Below, in pieces: positions 46,859-58,343 of a stretch of 64,000 nt of DNA. This stretch comes from Rhizomys pruinosus. Taxonomy: Eukaryota; Chordata; Mammalia; Rodentia; Spalacidae. The notes beneath the pieces are model-generated. The model had not been told where the DNA came from, searched no databases, and saw only the letters and a program-made list of their open reading frames with translations. The stretch is from contig VZQC01009964.1 in assembly GCA_009823505.1 (NCBI GenBank), positions 147,001-211,000 on the forward strand. Direction: 5' to 3'. A program made the position numbers and the translations under genes. How positions within the stretch are numbered: the first letter of the stretch is position 1; each line of letters begins with the position of its first letter.

Positions 46859-47795
46859 CTCAACCATGTTTTTCAAAACATCTTTAAAAAAAATCTGCTA
46901 GGTCAGTGGAATGTTAATAAGCATTAAGAGATTATCCATGATAAAGTTAGTGTCAGTAAGAGATTAGCATAACTAATTATACAAATACTATATAATAAAT
47001 GTTTTCTCTCTGTATCATGAAAAAAAAATAAGCATTAAGAGAAAAATAACCAAAGAAATTTTAGTCGATTTTGGAAATTCCAATAAGCAGAATTTTAATA
47101 TACACATAGGCAATATGAATCCATGAGATGTGTGTATCTGATGCAGGATGTCCATAATTTATCTGAGCATAAAGCTATTTACAGTAGCACAATTCACAGA
47201 CTAGTCTTATGGGAATACATTTGAATATTGGCTCTCAGAAATCAGGCAGGAGGGAGGCACCCTAGTTCTGGTTTCTAAATTCATTAGTCAGGGCTAAAGA
47301 AAGTCACAAAATTTTACCATTTTCAGGTATTTTCCTAAACCTGGGCCCAGCGCTGGAGATGAAAAGAAAACGCTACATGTTTGAGAGTGAAGGCTAAGAA
47401 ATCTCTAAGACTGAAATTTAACTTCTGCATTTAGGAATTCTGGAAGGGTTAAGGCTTGTGGTCATTTGTTTCAAGATTATTTCTTAGTTGGTTTCTGGGA
47501 AATGGTTTCTGGATTTTAGGAAGGCTAAGGGACTTCCTCTCAGTTGCTGTCAATCTGGAGGGCTTCTTCATTCAGCTGAAGGTATTATTAATTCAAGTTG
47601 CTAGAGTAGAAACTGATGGTGTCTCAAGCGTGGTGAGCTTGTTTTGGGCTATTTCCCTATAGCAGTAGAGTGTGCTTATAGTGTATTCTAGATGGCAAGA
47701 AAAGACTTGTCAGTCTACAGTCAGCTGTTTTCTGATTGGTGGTGGGAGAGCTGAAGTTTAACCAAAGAGGTTTAATGGTTTGTGATCTTCACATT
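46859..47795. other. gene-free stretch, no recognised feature
   Basis: AT-rich unique sequence. An internal short repeat, agcattaagaga, occurs at 46920 and 47031. Confidence 0.55.
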
Positions 47796-47825
47796 CTTTC
47801 TTTCTCTCTTTCTTTTTCTTTCTCT
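47796..47825. repeat. (TTTC)n microsatellite truncated by gap
   Basis: tctttctttctctctttctt and following pyrimidines run straight into the N gap. Confidence 0.9.
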
Positions 47826-48368
47826 NNNNNNNNNNNNNNNNNNNNNNNNNNNNNNNNNNNNNNNNNNNNNNNNNNNNNNNNNNNNNNNNNNNNNNNNNNN
47901 NNNNNNNNNNNNNNNNNNNNNNNNNNNNNNNNNNNNNNNNNNNNNNNNNNNNNNNNNNNNNNNNNNNNNNNNNNNNNNNNNNNNNNNNNNNNNNNNNNNN
48001 NNNNNNNNNNNNNNNNNNNNNNNNNNNNNNNNNNNNNNNNNNNNNNNNNNNNNNNNNNNNNNNNNNNNNNNNNNNNNNNNNNNNNNNNNNNNNNNNNNNN
48101 NNNNNNNNNNNNNNNNNNNNNNNNNNNNNNNNNNNNNNNNNNNNNNNNNNNNNNNNNNNNNNNNNNNNNNNNNNNNNNNNNNNNNNNNNNNNNNNNNNNN
48201 NNNNNNNNNNNNNNNNNNNNNNNNNNNNNNNNNNNNNNNNNNNNNNNNNNNNNNNNNNNNNNNNNNNNNNNNNNNNNNNNNNNNNNNNNNNNNNNNNNNN
48301 NNNNNNNNNNNNNNNNNNNNNNNNNNNNNNNNNNNNNNNNNNNNNNNNNNNNNNNNNNNNNNNNNNNN
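47826..48368. other. assembly gap, 543 N
   Basis: Unresolved bases. Apparent ORFs across it are artefacts of translating N. Confidence 1.
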
Positions 48369-48504
48369 CTTCATTTGACGCTCAGCAGTTAGCTCTCATC
48401 CACATTGACTGTAGATTTTTGAATGTGGTAATGGGGACATAGGTCACCAAAGTCTACAGCTTGTTTGGCAAATCCTCATCCTCATCACATTTTCTGGACA
48501 ATTG

Positions 48505-48559
48505 AAAAAATATGGAATGCTTCACGAATTTGCATGTCATCCTTACGCAGGGGCCATGT

Positions 48560-48601
<42 letters not shown>

Positions 48602-48612
48602 AAAGCGGGCAC
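48505..48612 (-). pseudogene. U6 spliceosomal snRNA pseudogene
   Basis: The minus strand reads through the whole U6 RNA from gtgcccgctttggcagcaca to ttccatatttttt. I count six differences from the standard mammalian U6, mostly C-to-T or G-to-A, including one in the conserved acagagaagattaacatggc region where U6 has AGC. Full length with a 3' T-run, but no proximal snRNA promoter elements were identified and the substitutions point to a retro-pseudogene. Confidence 0.93.
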
Positions 48613-48824
48613 AAAATGTATTTATTATTTTAGTTAATTGTGTGTATGAGTGTATTGTCTTTATGTATGTAAGTGCACCTGTGTCATGGAATGCCCATGG
48701 AGGTCAGAAGAGGGTTTTGAATCCCCTGGAACTGGAGTTAGCTGCCATGTGGGTGCTGGGAACCAAATCTGGTCCTCTGCAAGAGCAACTAATGCTCTTA
48801 ACTACTGAGCTATCTTTCCAGCCC
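48613..48824 (-). mobile_element. older B2-type SINE abutting the U6 pseudogene
   Basis: gaggtcagaagagggttttg, cccctggaactggagttagc and gagctatctttccagcccc in minus-strand order. Its A-rich tail directly adjoins the U6 5' end. Confidence 0.88.
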
Positions 48825-49249
48825 CTCTTTACATTTCTTGAATTTGAACTTGGTCTTCTAACTGGAACTTCAAATCTTTGCAAGAAGAATGGGTAGCACA
48901 CAGGGAAAAAAAATCTCACTAATCTGAGGTCAACATGGTTTTTGCCATCGCTTAGTGCTTTTTGATGTCACTCAATCCTTTGTAACTTAGTCTTCTATCA
49001 TGCATGAGCACAGTGACTTAACTTTTCTCTGCTCTAGTCAATTGACTTGTTGATTTGTTCAGGAAGTACTTTTGGAGATCCTGCTTTATACTAGGCACTC
49101 TTTAGGCATGAGGGTGGGAGTACAACAACTCAACAGAGCAGTTTAATATTTATTGTGGAGGAACCTAGTAGCAAATAAATAAATAAACCTATAATATAAT
49201 ATCAGATGTATCTGCTATTTTTATAAGCTCTGAGACTAAATATTGTACA
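48825..49249. other. gene-free stretch, no recognised feature
   Basis: AT-rich; an (AAAT)n cluster lies at 49173-49187. Confidence 0.5.
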
Positions 49250-49575
49250 GGAGCAAATTAAAGGAAGAAAGATTTATTATGGCTCAGGGTTTGGGACATT
49301 TATCCTATCATGACACAGAAGGCACGGAGCAGGAGAAGCTCATGGGTGTGGTAGTGGGAGTGTGAGGTGGCTGGTTATGTAGCATAGACAGGAGACAGGC
49401 TTTGCAGGAAGTGGAGCTGGCCTATAACACTCAAGGCCCAGCTTGTGCACTTGTTTGCTCCAGCTAAGCTTCACTTCCTATAGGTTCTATAGCTTTCCAA
49501 AATGGTGCCATCAGCTAGGAGTCAAGTGTTCCAACACATAAGCCTGTGTGGGGCATTTCACTGTCAACGATGAGC
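49250..49575 (-). mobile_element. LTR-like remnant
   Basis: gaagaaagatttattatggc, ggcctataacactcaaggcc and accatcagct-type text (gccatcagctaggagtcaag) match the minus-strand rodent LTR family seen elsewhere in the window. Confidence 0.55.
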
Positions 49576-49959
49576 TGATTCATTGTTGTAAAGAACAGTG
49601 AAGGGATTGGCGTTGGAAAGGTCAAGGTGTTATCTCGGAGGGTGTGACATTTGAGTGTATATCTGTATGATGGAATGAGTGACTAAGCAAATGAGTGTCT
49701 TGGAGAAGAAACCCAAGGTAAAGAGTAGGTAGTGGAGAATGTACTGAGCAAGGTAATTGCTGTAACAATGATGTCAACACAATAAAATATACCACATCTC
49801 AATGGCTCAGTACAATTAAAGTTTGCATTTATAGTAGTATCTACCAAGCATCAGTAGGTATGAATATTTTTTCTAATCAGACAAGGATCAAAGCTCCGCA
49901 TGGGGTCTTCTGTGCTTAACAGTGACTCAAAGTTGTCTGGAGATCATCATTCAGCCATT

Positions 49960-50312
49960 GGGAAGAGGGTGCCAAAGGTCAGTTGAAGTATTGCACAAGT
50001 GGTTTTGGAGAGCAGATCTAGAGGTGTATACATCGGTTCCACCTGTTATTGGTGAGGATGTATGCACAAAAGCTCACTTAGTACAAAGACCTGGGGCTTA
50101 CCATCTATCCATGTACCCAGGAATAAGAGAAGAGTCATGCTCTGCTTTGAAAAAATCTTTGGAAAGACTCAGAAAAGGATGCAAGAAATGTATGGCAGAG
50201 TATATGAACTCAGGTGGGGTGGGGGGCATGCAAAGGGAAATGTCTCTAAATTGGATTGAGAAATGATGTATGAATAAGTTTAATAACAATAAAAATATAT
50301 TTTAAAAAAGAG
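49960..50312 (+). mobile_element. LINE-1 3'-end fragment
   Basis: The 3' part (ggcagagtatatgaactcag, a G-rich tract, ttggattgagaaatgatgta, AATAAAAATA) matches the L1 3' organisation at 27160-27300. The 5' part is less certain. Confidence 0.6.
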
Positions 50313-50499
50313 AAGAGGCATGGATGTGAGTTAGCACCAGCATTCTGTCTGAGTCACTTTAGGAAGGTCAGTCTTGTTGGGATACAGAGAATGGGTTGGG
50401 AGTTGTAGGAAAGGACTATTGAAGAGATTCAAGTAAAGTTATGAACCCTGAAAAAAATGGGAAATACTGCTGTACTACATTAAACTCAAAATGCTCCTG

Positions 50500-50722
50500 G
50501 GGCTGGAGAGATGGCTAAGTGTTTAGGAGCACTGGCTGCTCGTCCAGAGGACTCAGGTTTGGTTCCCAGCACCTACATGGCGACTAGCAACAGTCTGTAA
50601 CTCTAGTTCCAGGGGACCTGAGACTCTCTTCTGGCCTTGGCAGGCACTGCACAGCAGGAGCGTACTTAAATGCATGCAGACAAAACACTCATACACACAA
50701 AATTAAATAGTAAAATAAATGT
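50500..50722 (+). mobile_element. older B2-type SINE
   Basis: tggggctggagagatggcta head, ggtttggttcccagcaccta B-box region, aactctagttccaggggacc body and an A-rich tail. Confidence 0.9.
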
Positions 50723-52407
50723 TCTTGACTGTAAGCCACTATATTTTGTGTATCATTCATAAATAATAGTTTTCTTCAATTTAAGCAATGTATGTAACAC
50801 TGCTTTTTGCCATGTATAATTTAATTTTTATTTGAACCTTTTAATTAACATTTATATTGATTTTAGGGAACAGCATGATACTTTGATATATATATATATA
50901 TATAATGTACAACTTTCAAATCAGAGTAGAAATTTAATTTTAAACTTACTGAAAGAGTTCTTTTAGGCTTAGTTGTATATGTATGTATATAATTGTTTAG
51001 GCATTTAGATGATTTAGATATTATATCACTGTTCTACATCCCACAGAAATGACAAAATAAAGAAAATAAATTACTAATGCTTTCATGCTGAGAGTTTGGG
51101 TTTTCCTAAACCCTTTTAAGGTCTGTTCCCCATATCCATTTTCCCCCACCATAGCCTCAGGAGCCCTCTTGAAGGTGCTCTTACCTTATGCCCTTGGAAT
51201 GCTCTCTGGACTCATCACATCTTTCCCATGTATTTTGATGTAGTCATTTTCTTCATCTTACCAGAAAATAACAGTCAAGAGGTCAGGCTTTTCAAAGTGG
51301 CCCTGAAATGCCATATGGACAGAAACTCTTAGGGTTTGTAGTGGTATAAATAAGCCAGGGAGGCAACAGTCAAGTTCATGGGCGTTCAGGCATCTCAGTC
51401 TGCTGAGAACCACATGGCCAACAGTGGTTGTGATGCATGGTTGATGGCTATGTGAATCACAACTTAAGAGACAATAAGTTAACTAAATAAATAAAAGAGA
51501 CATTAAGTTGACTAAATAGCATACTTAAAAATAAAGGATGTTTACCCTCCTAACAACTGTGGGTCTGAGAAGGCAAGAGTGGGAACCTAGCAGTCAAGCC
51601 AAGATCCAATGGAGTTGAACACAGATGAACAAAGAGACTTCTGAACATGTGGTGATTTGATAAGTCCTGTTCCCCCAAAAGAGACCCCTAAGGTTTTCCA
51701 GAGCTCTAAAGTCATATTAAAATAAGAGAATGTTAAGACAATAATGTTTTAAAATTGAGATGGGACTTGAGTCATTAGCATCCATATTGAGTGGTTGGTG
51801 ACCATTTAACTTTGTCTTACTTGAGGAATTTATAGCCATTATAAGTGGATTGTTAAATTGTGTTCCCTAATGCTCATAGCTGGGAACTGTTAAGATTGAA
51901 TTATTAACAAGAAACCATATTTATGGAATGGACGAGGTTATAAAATCAAGTTTTCTGGAGTGTTTAATTAAAATGGCCCATTTAATTATGTTTCCTTTCT
52001 TGCTTTGTTCCTAAGATTATCATCTTAAATTAAAAATCTTGGCTCTATGATTTTATTAGACTTCTATTTGTTTGACTTTAAGCCACTCACGTGGGTTGTG
52101 GGGATCATCATGACCACTTGCTTGCTGTTACCATAGTTACCATAGTTCTAGAGGGCTTCCACCATTTTTCAGGACATTTCCCCTCCTTGGGTATGTGGTG
52201 CTCCGCTCTTGATTGTTTCATAAGGTGTGTTAAGATAGTTTTTTGGTGGGGAGGCACTTCATCTAACTGCCTTCAAGCATCTTCAGGAATGGGGGGGTAA
52301 GAGAGGGAGGTCCCACAGTCTCAGGTCTGGAGCCCCAAAGATGACACAATCTAAGCCCAATTTCTAGCAGAGCTAGAACACATTGGAAGTAGGTAAGCAA
52401 TAGTAGC

Positions 52408-52408
<1 letters not shown>
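50723..52408. other. gene-free stretch, no recognised feature
   Basis: AT-rich unique sequence with a (TA)n at 50887-50904. No long ORF. Confidence 0.55.

Positions 52409-52444
<36 letters not shown>
52409..52444. repeat. (TG)n microsatellite
   Basis: About 18 TG units. Confidence 0.96.
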
Positions 52445-52445
<1 letters not shown>

Positions 52446-52732
52446 TATGTGCATATCGTGTGTTTGCTATATTCACCTATGTGGAGGACAGAGAAGGCTG
52501 TCAGGTGTCTTGTTCTATCATTCTTCATCGTACTCCTTTGAGTCCAGGTCTCTCATTAACCTGGAGCTTGAACAAGCCCCAGTGATTTTCCTGCTTCTGC
52601 TCGTGAATGTGCTGGGGTTATAGGCAAGCACATTCATATCCAACTTTGCACATGCATGCTGGGGAATGGAATTCAGGTCCTTGTGCTTGCCTATCAAATG
52701 CTCATTCTCACTCAGCCATCTCCCCAACACCA
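52445..52732 (-). mobile_element. B4-like SINE
   Basis: gtggaggacagagaaggctg, gtgctggggttataggcaag and cactcagccatctccccaac follow minus-strand B4 order. Confidence 0.75.
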
Positions 52733-52917
52733 TTAGCTTTTTAAGTAAATAGTATCTATCTTTACTTTGTCTTCATAGGTTATGGTATAAGATAAGATCT
52801 GACTTATCATATATTTAAACACGGACAGATACTTTCGTATTTACAAATAAGAGAATCTTATTTGAGTTTAGATCTTTCCAGGAAGAAAGAATGATGGGGG
52901 AGAGAAAAGCAGTTCGT

Positions 52918-53735
52918 GATGGCTAGTTGACTTGCCATGACATAGGATCACGTGGGAAGAGAGTCCAATGAGGGATTGTCTTGACAAGTGTGCTGGATAG
53001 CTTTAGTGTCAACTTGACACACCTGGGTTGAGGGATCCTCAATTGGGGAATTGGCTCCATTGGACTGGCCTGTGACCATGTCTGTGGAGAATTGTCTTGA
53101 TTGTTGGGCAATGTGGGAGGGCCCAGCCCACTATGGGTGGTGCCACCTCTGGGCAGGTTGTTGTGTACCCTATAAGAGGGCAGGCTGGGCATTGGCCAGG
53201 GGAGCAAGCCAGTAAGCAGCATTCCTCCATGGCCTGTGCTTCAGCTCCTGCCTCCAGGTTCCTGCCCTGAGTTCCTGCCTTGGGCTCCATGAGTGATGAA
53301 CTGTGACCCAGGAGATGTGAGCTGAATAAACCCTTTCCTCCCCAAGTTGGTGTTGGTCAGAGTGTTTTGTCACAGCAATTGAAGAGAAACTAGAACAACA
53401 AGGTTAGTCTGTGAGTGTGTCTATGGGTGATTGTCTGACTGCTTTGCTCAGTGGGAAGACCCACCCTTAATGTGGGCAGCAAGTTTTACAGGCTGAGCCC
53501 TGAACTGTGTAAAGCTAGGGACGCTGGCTGGGCCGCAGTCAGCAGCCAGCATGGACGCTTTCCTTCCTCCCTGATCTTCGCTGCGGATGTGACGTGACTT
53601 TCTGTCCCAGGCTCCTGCCTTTGTGATGTCCATGTAATGATGGACTGTAACCTGGAATTGTGAGCCACATAAATCCTTCCTTCCCAGAGCTGCGTTTGGA
53701 GTATTTTATCACAGCAACAGAAATGAAACTTGAGC
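52918..53735 (+). mobile_element. older LTR interrupted by a younger solo LTR
   Basis: The outer parts (52918-52988 and 53403-53735) read continuously once the inner element is removed. The distal part has aagacccacccttaatgtgg, gtaatgatggactgtaacct, cacataaatccttccttccc and ttttatcacagcaacagaaa, an LTR-like 3' half with a decayed polyadenylation signal. Confidence 0.65.
52989..53397 (+). mobile_element. solo LTR with 5-bp target duplication
   Basis: Begins tgtgctggatagctttagtg, ends aaactagaaca. It is bounded by ACAAG at 52984-52988 and 53398-53402. Promoter-like cctataagagg (TATA) near 53168 and AATAAA near 53325 fit U3-R-U5 order. About 409 bp, the same family as the paired LTRs at 56.2 and 57.7 kb. 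A five-base duplication and TG...CA ends are usual for ERV insertions. Confidence 0.88.
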
Positions 53736-55140
53736 ATAGTCATATTTTAATTTTTCTGAAGAGTTTCCTTTTGCTCTTTTGGTGTAGTGACTTTGCCTTT
53801 TTTGCTTGTATTTGATTTTCTTCCCCATTCTTCTTATTCTGTGGGAAATATCCTGAAAGGTGGGTAATTGTAGCATCACTCTACAAACATGAAGGGGTGT
53901 TTATCTTCACACAAGGAGAATGTAGGAGCTGGGGGCCATTACACTTCCTTCAATTTCAGACCAGAGTCCTGGGATCCATTTGAATGTAAAACCAAAGCCA
54001 GCCAACTCCAAGGGAAGACAGAATCTGGAGGGAACACAGAGGGACAAGTGGAAGATGGGTGTTTGCCTAGAACCTGTCATGAGAATTTAAGTAGTGGATG
54101 AGGGGAATTGCAGAGGAAAGGAATGGTTGTGTGCGAGGTTACACAATCAGGACAAGGGTACACCCGCTCTGGCTGGCTCCCGACCAGCATCTCCCCAAGG
54201 AGGGCTGTCAGGATTAATCACTTACATTTTGCATAAAGACTGCAAAAATGAGAGCACTTTGTGAGTGCCAAGTGTTATCAGCTTGCATCACAACTTAGGC
54301 ATTTGGTGGCATAGCACGGGGATGAGACATTTGCAGGAAATCCAAGTTTTGTTGACCTCTCTCGTTTTCAGACTTGTTTTGATTCCACTGAGGGTCAAGG
54401 GCTCGTGATTCTTTGCAGCTCTTTTGTGGTTTTTTTTACTTAACTCTTCCCTGCCTGACTTTCTTGTGCATTGTTCTCTTTGTTTTTGTTCAGATGTGGC
54501 TTCATATCAAGGCTTGCTACTCAGTACTGGAATTATGTGTTAGGAAAAATGGACAGACTCAATGATGTTGTAGGGCAGGTCTCGGAGTTTGCTTCAGTTG
54601 TAGCCCCTGCTCTTCCCTCACTGCAGTGTCCTGGAGAGAGGATGATGTTATACACATACCTGGCCCCAAACATGACTACACCCCACAGCATAGGTTTCCA
54701 TCATCCATCAAGATGTGGTAAGAACAGTGTTCGGAACCAATCTCTACTAGTTGTAGTGGGCAGATGGTTTTATCTAGATTAAGTCTGAGCAAAAAGAAAA
54801 GAAAATCAAGATTCATTTTGTGTTACAGGGGCCATAATGGAACCGCAGTTAGAAGCCTAATTAGTCCCAACTCAGCTCCTTCGCATGGCATGTAGGTCAC
54901 TGACTACAGAGACAAATTTATTTTCCTTCTCTCTTTTAGAAATGGTCTTGCTTTTTCTGGCCTCTGTGTGGATCAACTTCTTATCTTACATTTGCTTATT
55001 TCTTTATTCTGTCCTCTAGGATCTCCTTAGAGTGACATCTCAGTCACCACTTGGTGTATTTCTATGCTATTGTCTTATCTATCAGCTGTGCAGTTTTTCT
55101 TTAACCAGCATAATTTTGCTGGTTAAACATTTTTGGTTCT
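53736..55140. other. gene-free stretch, no recognised feature
   Basis: Unique-looking sequence. Frames of 70 and 103 codons (53889-54101, 54471-54782) are unsupported. Confidence 0.5.
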
Positions 55141-55190
55141 TTTTTTGTTTTTTGGTCTTTTGAGCTTTGAACTCACAAAGATCCGCCTGC
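55141..55190 (-). repeat. internally deleted B1 remnant
   Basis: tttttggtcttttgagcttt joins directly to gaactcacaaagatccgcct, so the central B1 segment is missing. Confidence 0.6.
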
Positions 55191-55212
55191 TGGTTAAACA
55201 TTTTTTTTTTAA

Positions 55213-55466
55213 TTTTTTTTTTTATTAATTTTTAAAATTTTATTTCTGTATGTGTATGAATGTACTGCCTGCATGCAAGTCTGTGCACCCATGTCGTGCA
55301 ACGCCGCGGAGGTCAGAAGAGGGTCTCGGATTCCCCTGGAGCTGGAGTTCTCCTGGAATTGGAGTTTCAGACGGCTCTCGGCCGCCATGTGGGTGCTGGG
55401 GATCGAACCCGGGTCCTCTGTAAGAGCAGTCGGTGCTCTTAACCACTAGGCCATCTCTCCAGCCCC
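55213..55466 (-). mobile_element. B2-type SINE, long subfamily
   Basis: Young CpG-rich copy with the 17-bp duplication. Target duplication ctggttaaacattttt on both sides (55190 and 55467). Confidence 0.95.
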
Positions 55467-56158
55467 TGGTTAAACATTTTTACATAGACAAAGACTTCAT
55501 TCCATGGTAGTCTTGAATCTACTGTTGCTTTTGAGAAATTCACTGTTGTTCTTATTACTGTCCTTTTTTAAGGTGATTCACTTTTTCTTTCTGGTTGTTT
55601 TTAAGAATCTTTGTCTTTGTTGTTCACCACAGTGATTACAATAGTTAGGCATATGTTGCACAGGGGCAGGGAAATTCAGATCCCAACCAACCAGTGGGTC
55701 CTAGTTGCATGAGAAGAAGGGCTGAAGATATATAAGCTGAGGAGGCACTTTGGCTATTTGTGCCTTTGTGAGGAAGTCACTATCCATGCTTGGATCAAGA
55801 CTTTCCACTTGAGCATTCAGGGAGGGGCACCCACACTCATGTAAGTAAACTCTCACCCACTATTCTGGAAGTAAGCTGAATTAACTCATTGGTTTCCCAG
55901 ACTGCAGTTTGGTGAAATTGTACCTTGGTTTGTGGTAGAGACCAAAGGAAGAAGGGCCAGTTGTTGTTTACAACTTCCAGAAGGAATTTTAGCCATAGTA
56001 TGGATTTGTTTTGAAATTTTTCTGCTTGGAATATCTTGGGGATCCAATATCTGCAGGATTATATCATCTAATTATAATAAATAAAAACCCATATTGTCTT
56101 TAATTCTTATTTTAGTCCTATTTGGGGGGAGGAAATTGATTAAATATATGATATAACC
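55467..56158. other. gene-free stretch, no recognised feature
   Basis: AT-rich unique sequence. Confidence 0.5.
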
Positions 56159-56565
56159 TGTCCTAGTTTGTCTCCATTGCTGTGACAAAACACTCTGACC
56201 AACACCAACTTGGGAGGGAAAGGGTTTATTTCAGCTTACATCTCCTGGGTCACAGTTCATCACTTAGGGAGCCCAAGGCAGTAGTAACTCAGGGCTGGTG
56301 GACTTGGAGGCAGGAGCTGAAGCACAAGACCATGGAGGAATGCTTGCCACTGGTTGCTCCTGGCTCATAGCCCACCCTGCCTTCTTATACCATACACAAA
56401 CACCTGCCCAGGGTGGCACCACTCATTGTGGCTTGGGCCCTTCCCACACTGCTTGGCCATCAAGACAATACTCCACAGATGTGGCCACCGGCCAATCCCA
56501 TGGAGCACCAATTGAGGCTCCCTCACACCAGTGTGTCAAGTTGACACTAAAGCTATCCAGCACAA
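56159..56565 (-). repeat. 3' LTR of the complete element
   Basis: About 407 bp. Minus-strand order is TGTGCTGGATAGC to AACTAGGACA. It is nearly identical to the other LTR apart from mostly one- to four-base indels. Confidence 0.9.
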
Positions 56566-57698
56566 TTGACCCTTGTCAACTTGACACACAAAAACATCAT
56601 ATAAACCACCACCTTCCAGTTTATCCCCAAAGTAATGAGTGTAACACTAATCACAACGACATACAACCTTAAAAGCCCCACAGTCCTTAAATGTCCCCAA
56701 ACCTTTAAAGTCCAGTCTATTAAAAGTCTCTTAACTGTGGGCTGCTGTATACAATCCAAAACAAGTACTGTCTTTTCAAAGGGAAGAATCAGGCACTCTC
56801 AAACAAAACCTAAGTCCAGCAAAGTAGCTCTAAGGTTGGACACCTGGGATTCACTCACGATCTTCTGGGCTCCAAAGGGTCATCAGCAGCTCCCCTCCCG
56901 ACTCTGCCGTCCGTGGCCACACTCATTTCCGCGGCCCAGGCCGACTCCTTCGTCACACCTTACCGCTGCTCTTGGTGGTCGTCCCAGGGGTACCGGCACA
57001 TCTCCAAAAAGCTGGGTCGCTACTGAAACTGAGGCAGCACCATTCACCAATGGTTCTGACCTCTCCTGGTGCAAAGCCTCAGCTTCTCTCATGACCCCTG
57101 CAATCCTGGGGTCTCCAGCAACCAAGGTGCACTTCCACCAATGGTTTTCCTGACCCCTCTCACAGTGCCAGCACTCGGCTGCTCTCTGTGACCCCCTCAA
57201 ATTTCAACACCGGAACCATATAGGAGACTCTTACACGTTACCAAGTCTGCTTCTGGCTCGAGATTGGAGCTCAGGCCCTTTCTGGGTCCATAGCTTCTGT
57301 GTGCTGACCCTGAAGAAATTCTTCCCAGAAGATTTCACCACAGTGATGCTGGTCTCTTGTTACTTACAGCTGATTTTTCAGCCCCAGCTAACCAGCATCA
57401 ATTGTCCCAGTACAACAAAGATTTCACTTCAGGTTCTGGTCTCTTGTTACTTACAGCTGATTCTTCAGCCCCAGCTGACCAGAACCCACAGATTACACAG
57501 TCCTGATGATCTCTGCTCCCCTTTGAAACTAGAAACTTCACAAGCCAGGCCTCCATCTTCTACAACTCCTTCAGCAAAACTGCTCCAAGCTCCACAGCAA
57601 CGATCTTTAGGCATTCAATGATCTTCCCAGCCCAAAGTTCCAAACGCCTCCACAATCCTTCCCCAAAACACCAAGGTCAGGTCTGTCACAGCAATACC

Positions 57699-57715
57699 CC
57701 ACTCTTCTGGTACCA
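57699..57715 (-). promoter_or_regulatory. primer-binding site, tRNA-Leu-like
   Basis: tggtaccagaagagtgg on the minus strand, five bases from the LTR end. tRNA-Leu priming is usual in ERVL-type elements; the match to a tRNA-Leu 3' end is from memory. Confidence 0.6.
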
Positions 57716-57720
57716 ATTTC

Positions 57721-58117
57721 TGTCCTAGTTTGTCTTCCATTGCTGTGACAAAACACTCTGACCAACACCAACTTGGGGAGGAAAGGGTTTATTCAGCTTA
57801 CATCTCCTGGGTCACAGTTCATCACTTAGGGAGCCCAAGGCAGTAACTCAGGGCTGGAACTTGGAGGCAGGAGCTGAAGCACAAGCCATGGAGGAATGCT
57901 GTCCACTGGGTTGCTCTGGCTCATACCCAGCCTGCCTTCTTATACCATACACAACCACCTGCCCAGGGTGGCACCACTCATTGTGGGCTGGGCCCTTCCA
58001 CACTGCTTGGCCATCAAGACAATACTCCACAGATGTGGCCACAGGCCAATCCAATGGAGCCAATTGAGGCTCCCTCAACCCAGGTGTGTCAAGTTGACAC
58101 TAAAGCTATCCAGCACA
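57721..58117 (-). repeat. 5' LTR of the complete element
   Basis: About 397 bp. Contains the minus-strand TATA-like and AATAAA-like positions seen in the solo LTR at 52989-53397. Confidence 0.9.
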
Positions 58118-58130
58118 TAACCTTTTAAAA

Positions 58131-58274
58131 AATATTTTTGAAGTAGGGTCTCCCCGTATCCAGAGCTGACATGGAACTCGCTATGTACACCAGGCAAGCC
58201 TAGATCTCACAGAGATCTGCCTGCCTTTGTCTTCTGAGCACAAGGATTAAAAGCATGTGCCACCACTCCTGGCT
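58131..58274 (-). mobile_element. old B1 SINE
   Basis: gaagtagggtctccccgtat, cagagatctgcctgcctttg and gtgccaccactcctggc in minus-strand order. Confidence 0.85.
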
Positions 58275-58320
58275 TACATAGGATATTCAGTTAATTTTTC
58301 CTTCAGTAGTGCCCGATCTG

Positions 58321-58343
58321 TTTTTTTTTTTTTTTTTTTTTTT
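58321..58343. repeat. poly-T, 23 nt
   Basis: Uninterrupted T run followed by a short SINE-like or unique sequence. Confidence 0.95.

Larger units (their letters stand above)
56159..58117 (-). mobile_element. complete non-autonomous LTR retrotransposon
   Basis: Paired LTRs (56159-56565 and 57721-58117) in the same minus-strand orientation flank about 1.15 kb of internal DNA. The whole is bounded by the 5-bp duplication TAACC (56154-56158 and 58118-58122). On the minus strand the 5' LTR is the right one. Five bases beyond its end is a primer-binding site (57699-57715) reading tggtaccagaagagtgg, which resembles the complement of a tRNA-Leu 3' end. I see no gag, pol or env-like frame; the 172-codon plus-strand frame is antisense and unsupported. 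The internal region contains a diverged direct repeat (ggtctcttgttacttacagc twice, at 57350 and 57441). It depends on another element for mobility. Confidence 0.88.

Noticed and set aside
47736..48392. 218- and 200-codon ORFs
   Set aside because: Almost entirely N translated as X across the assembly gap.
48505..48612. Functional U6 gene
   Set aside because: Six substitutions including one in a conserved segment, a SINE directly upstream of its 5' end, and no recognisable TATA or proximal element at the proper spacing.
56635..57153. 172-codon ORF as a retroviral protein
   Set aside because: It is antisense to the LTR element, lacks any gag, pol or env-like motif and is likely chance in a GC-richer stretch.
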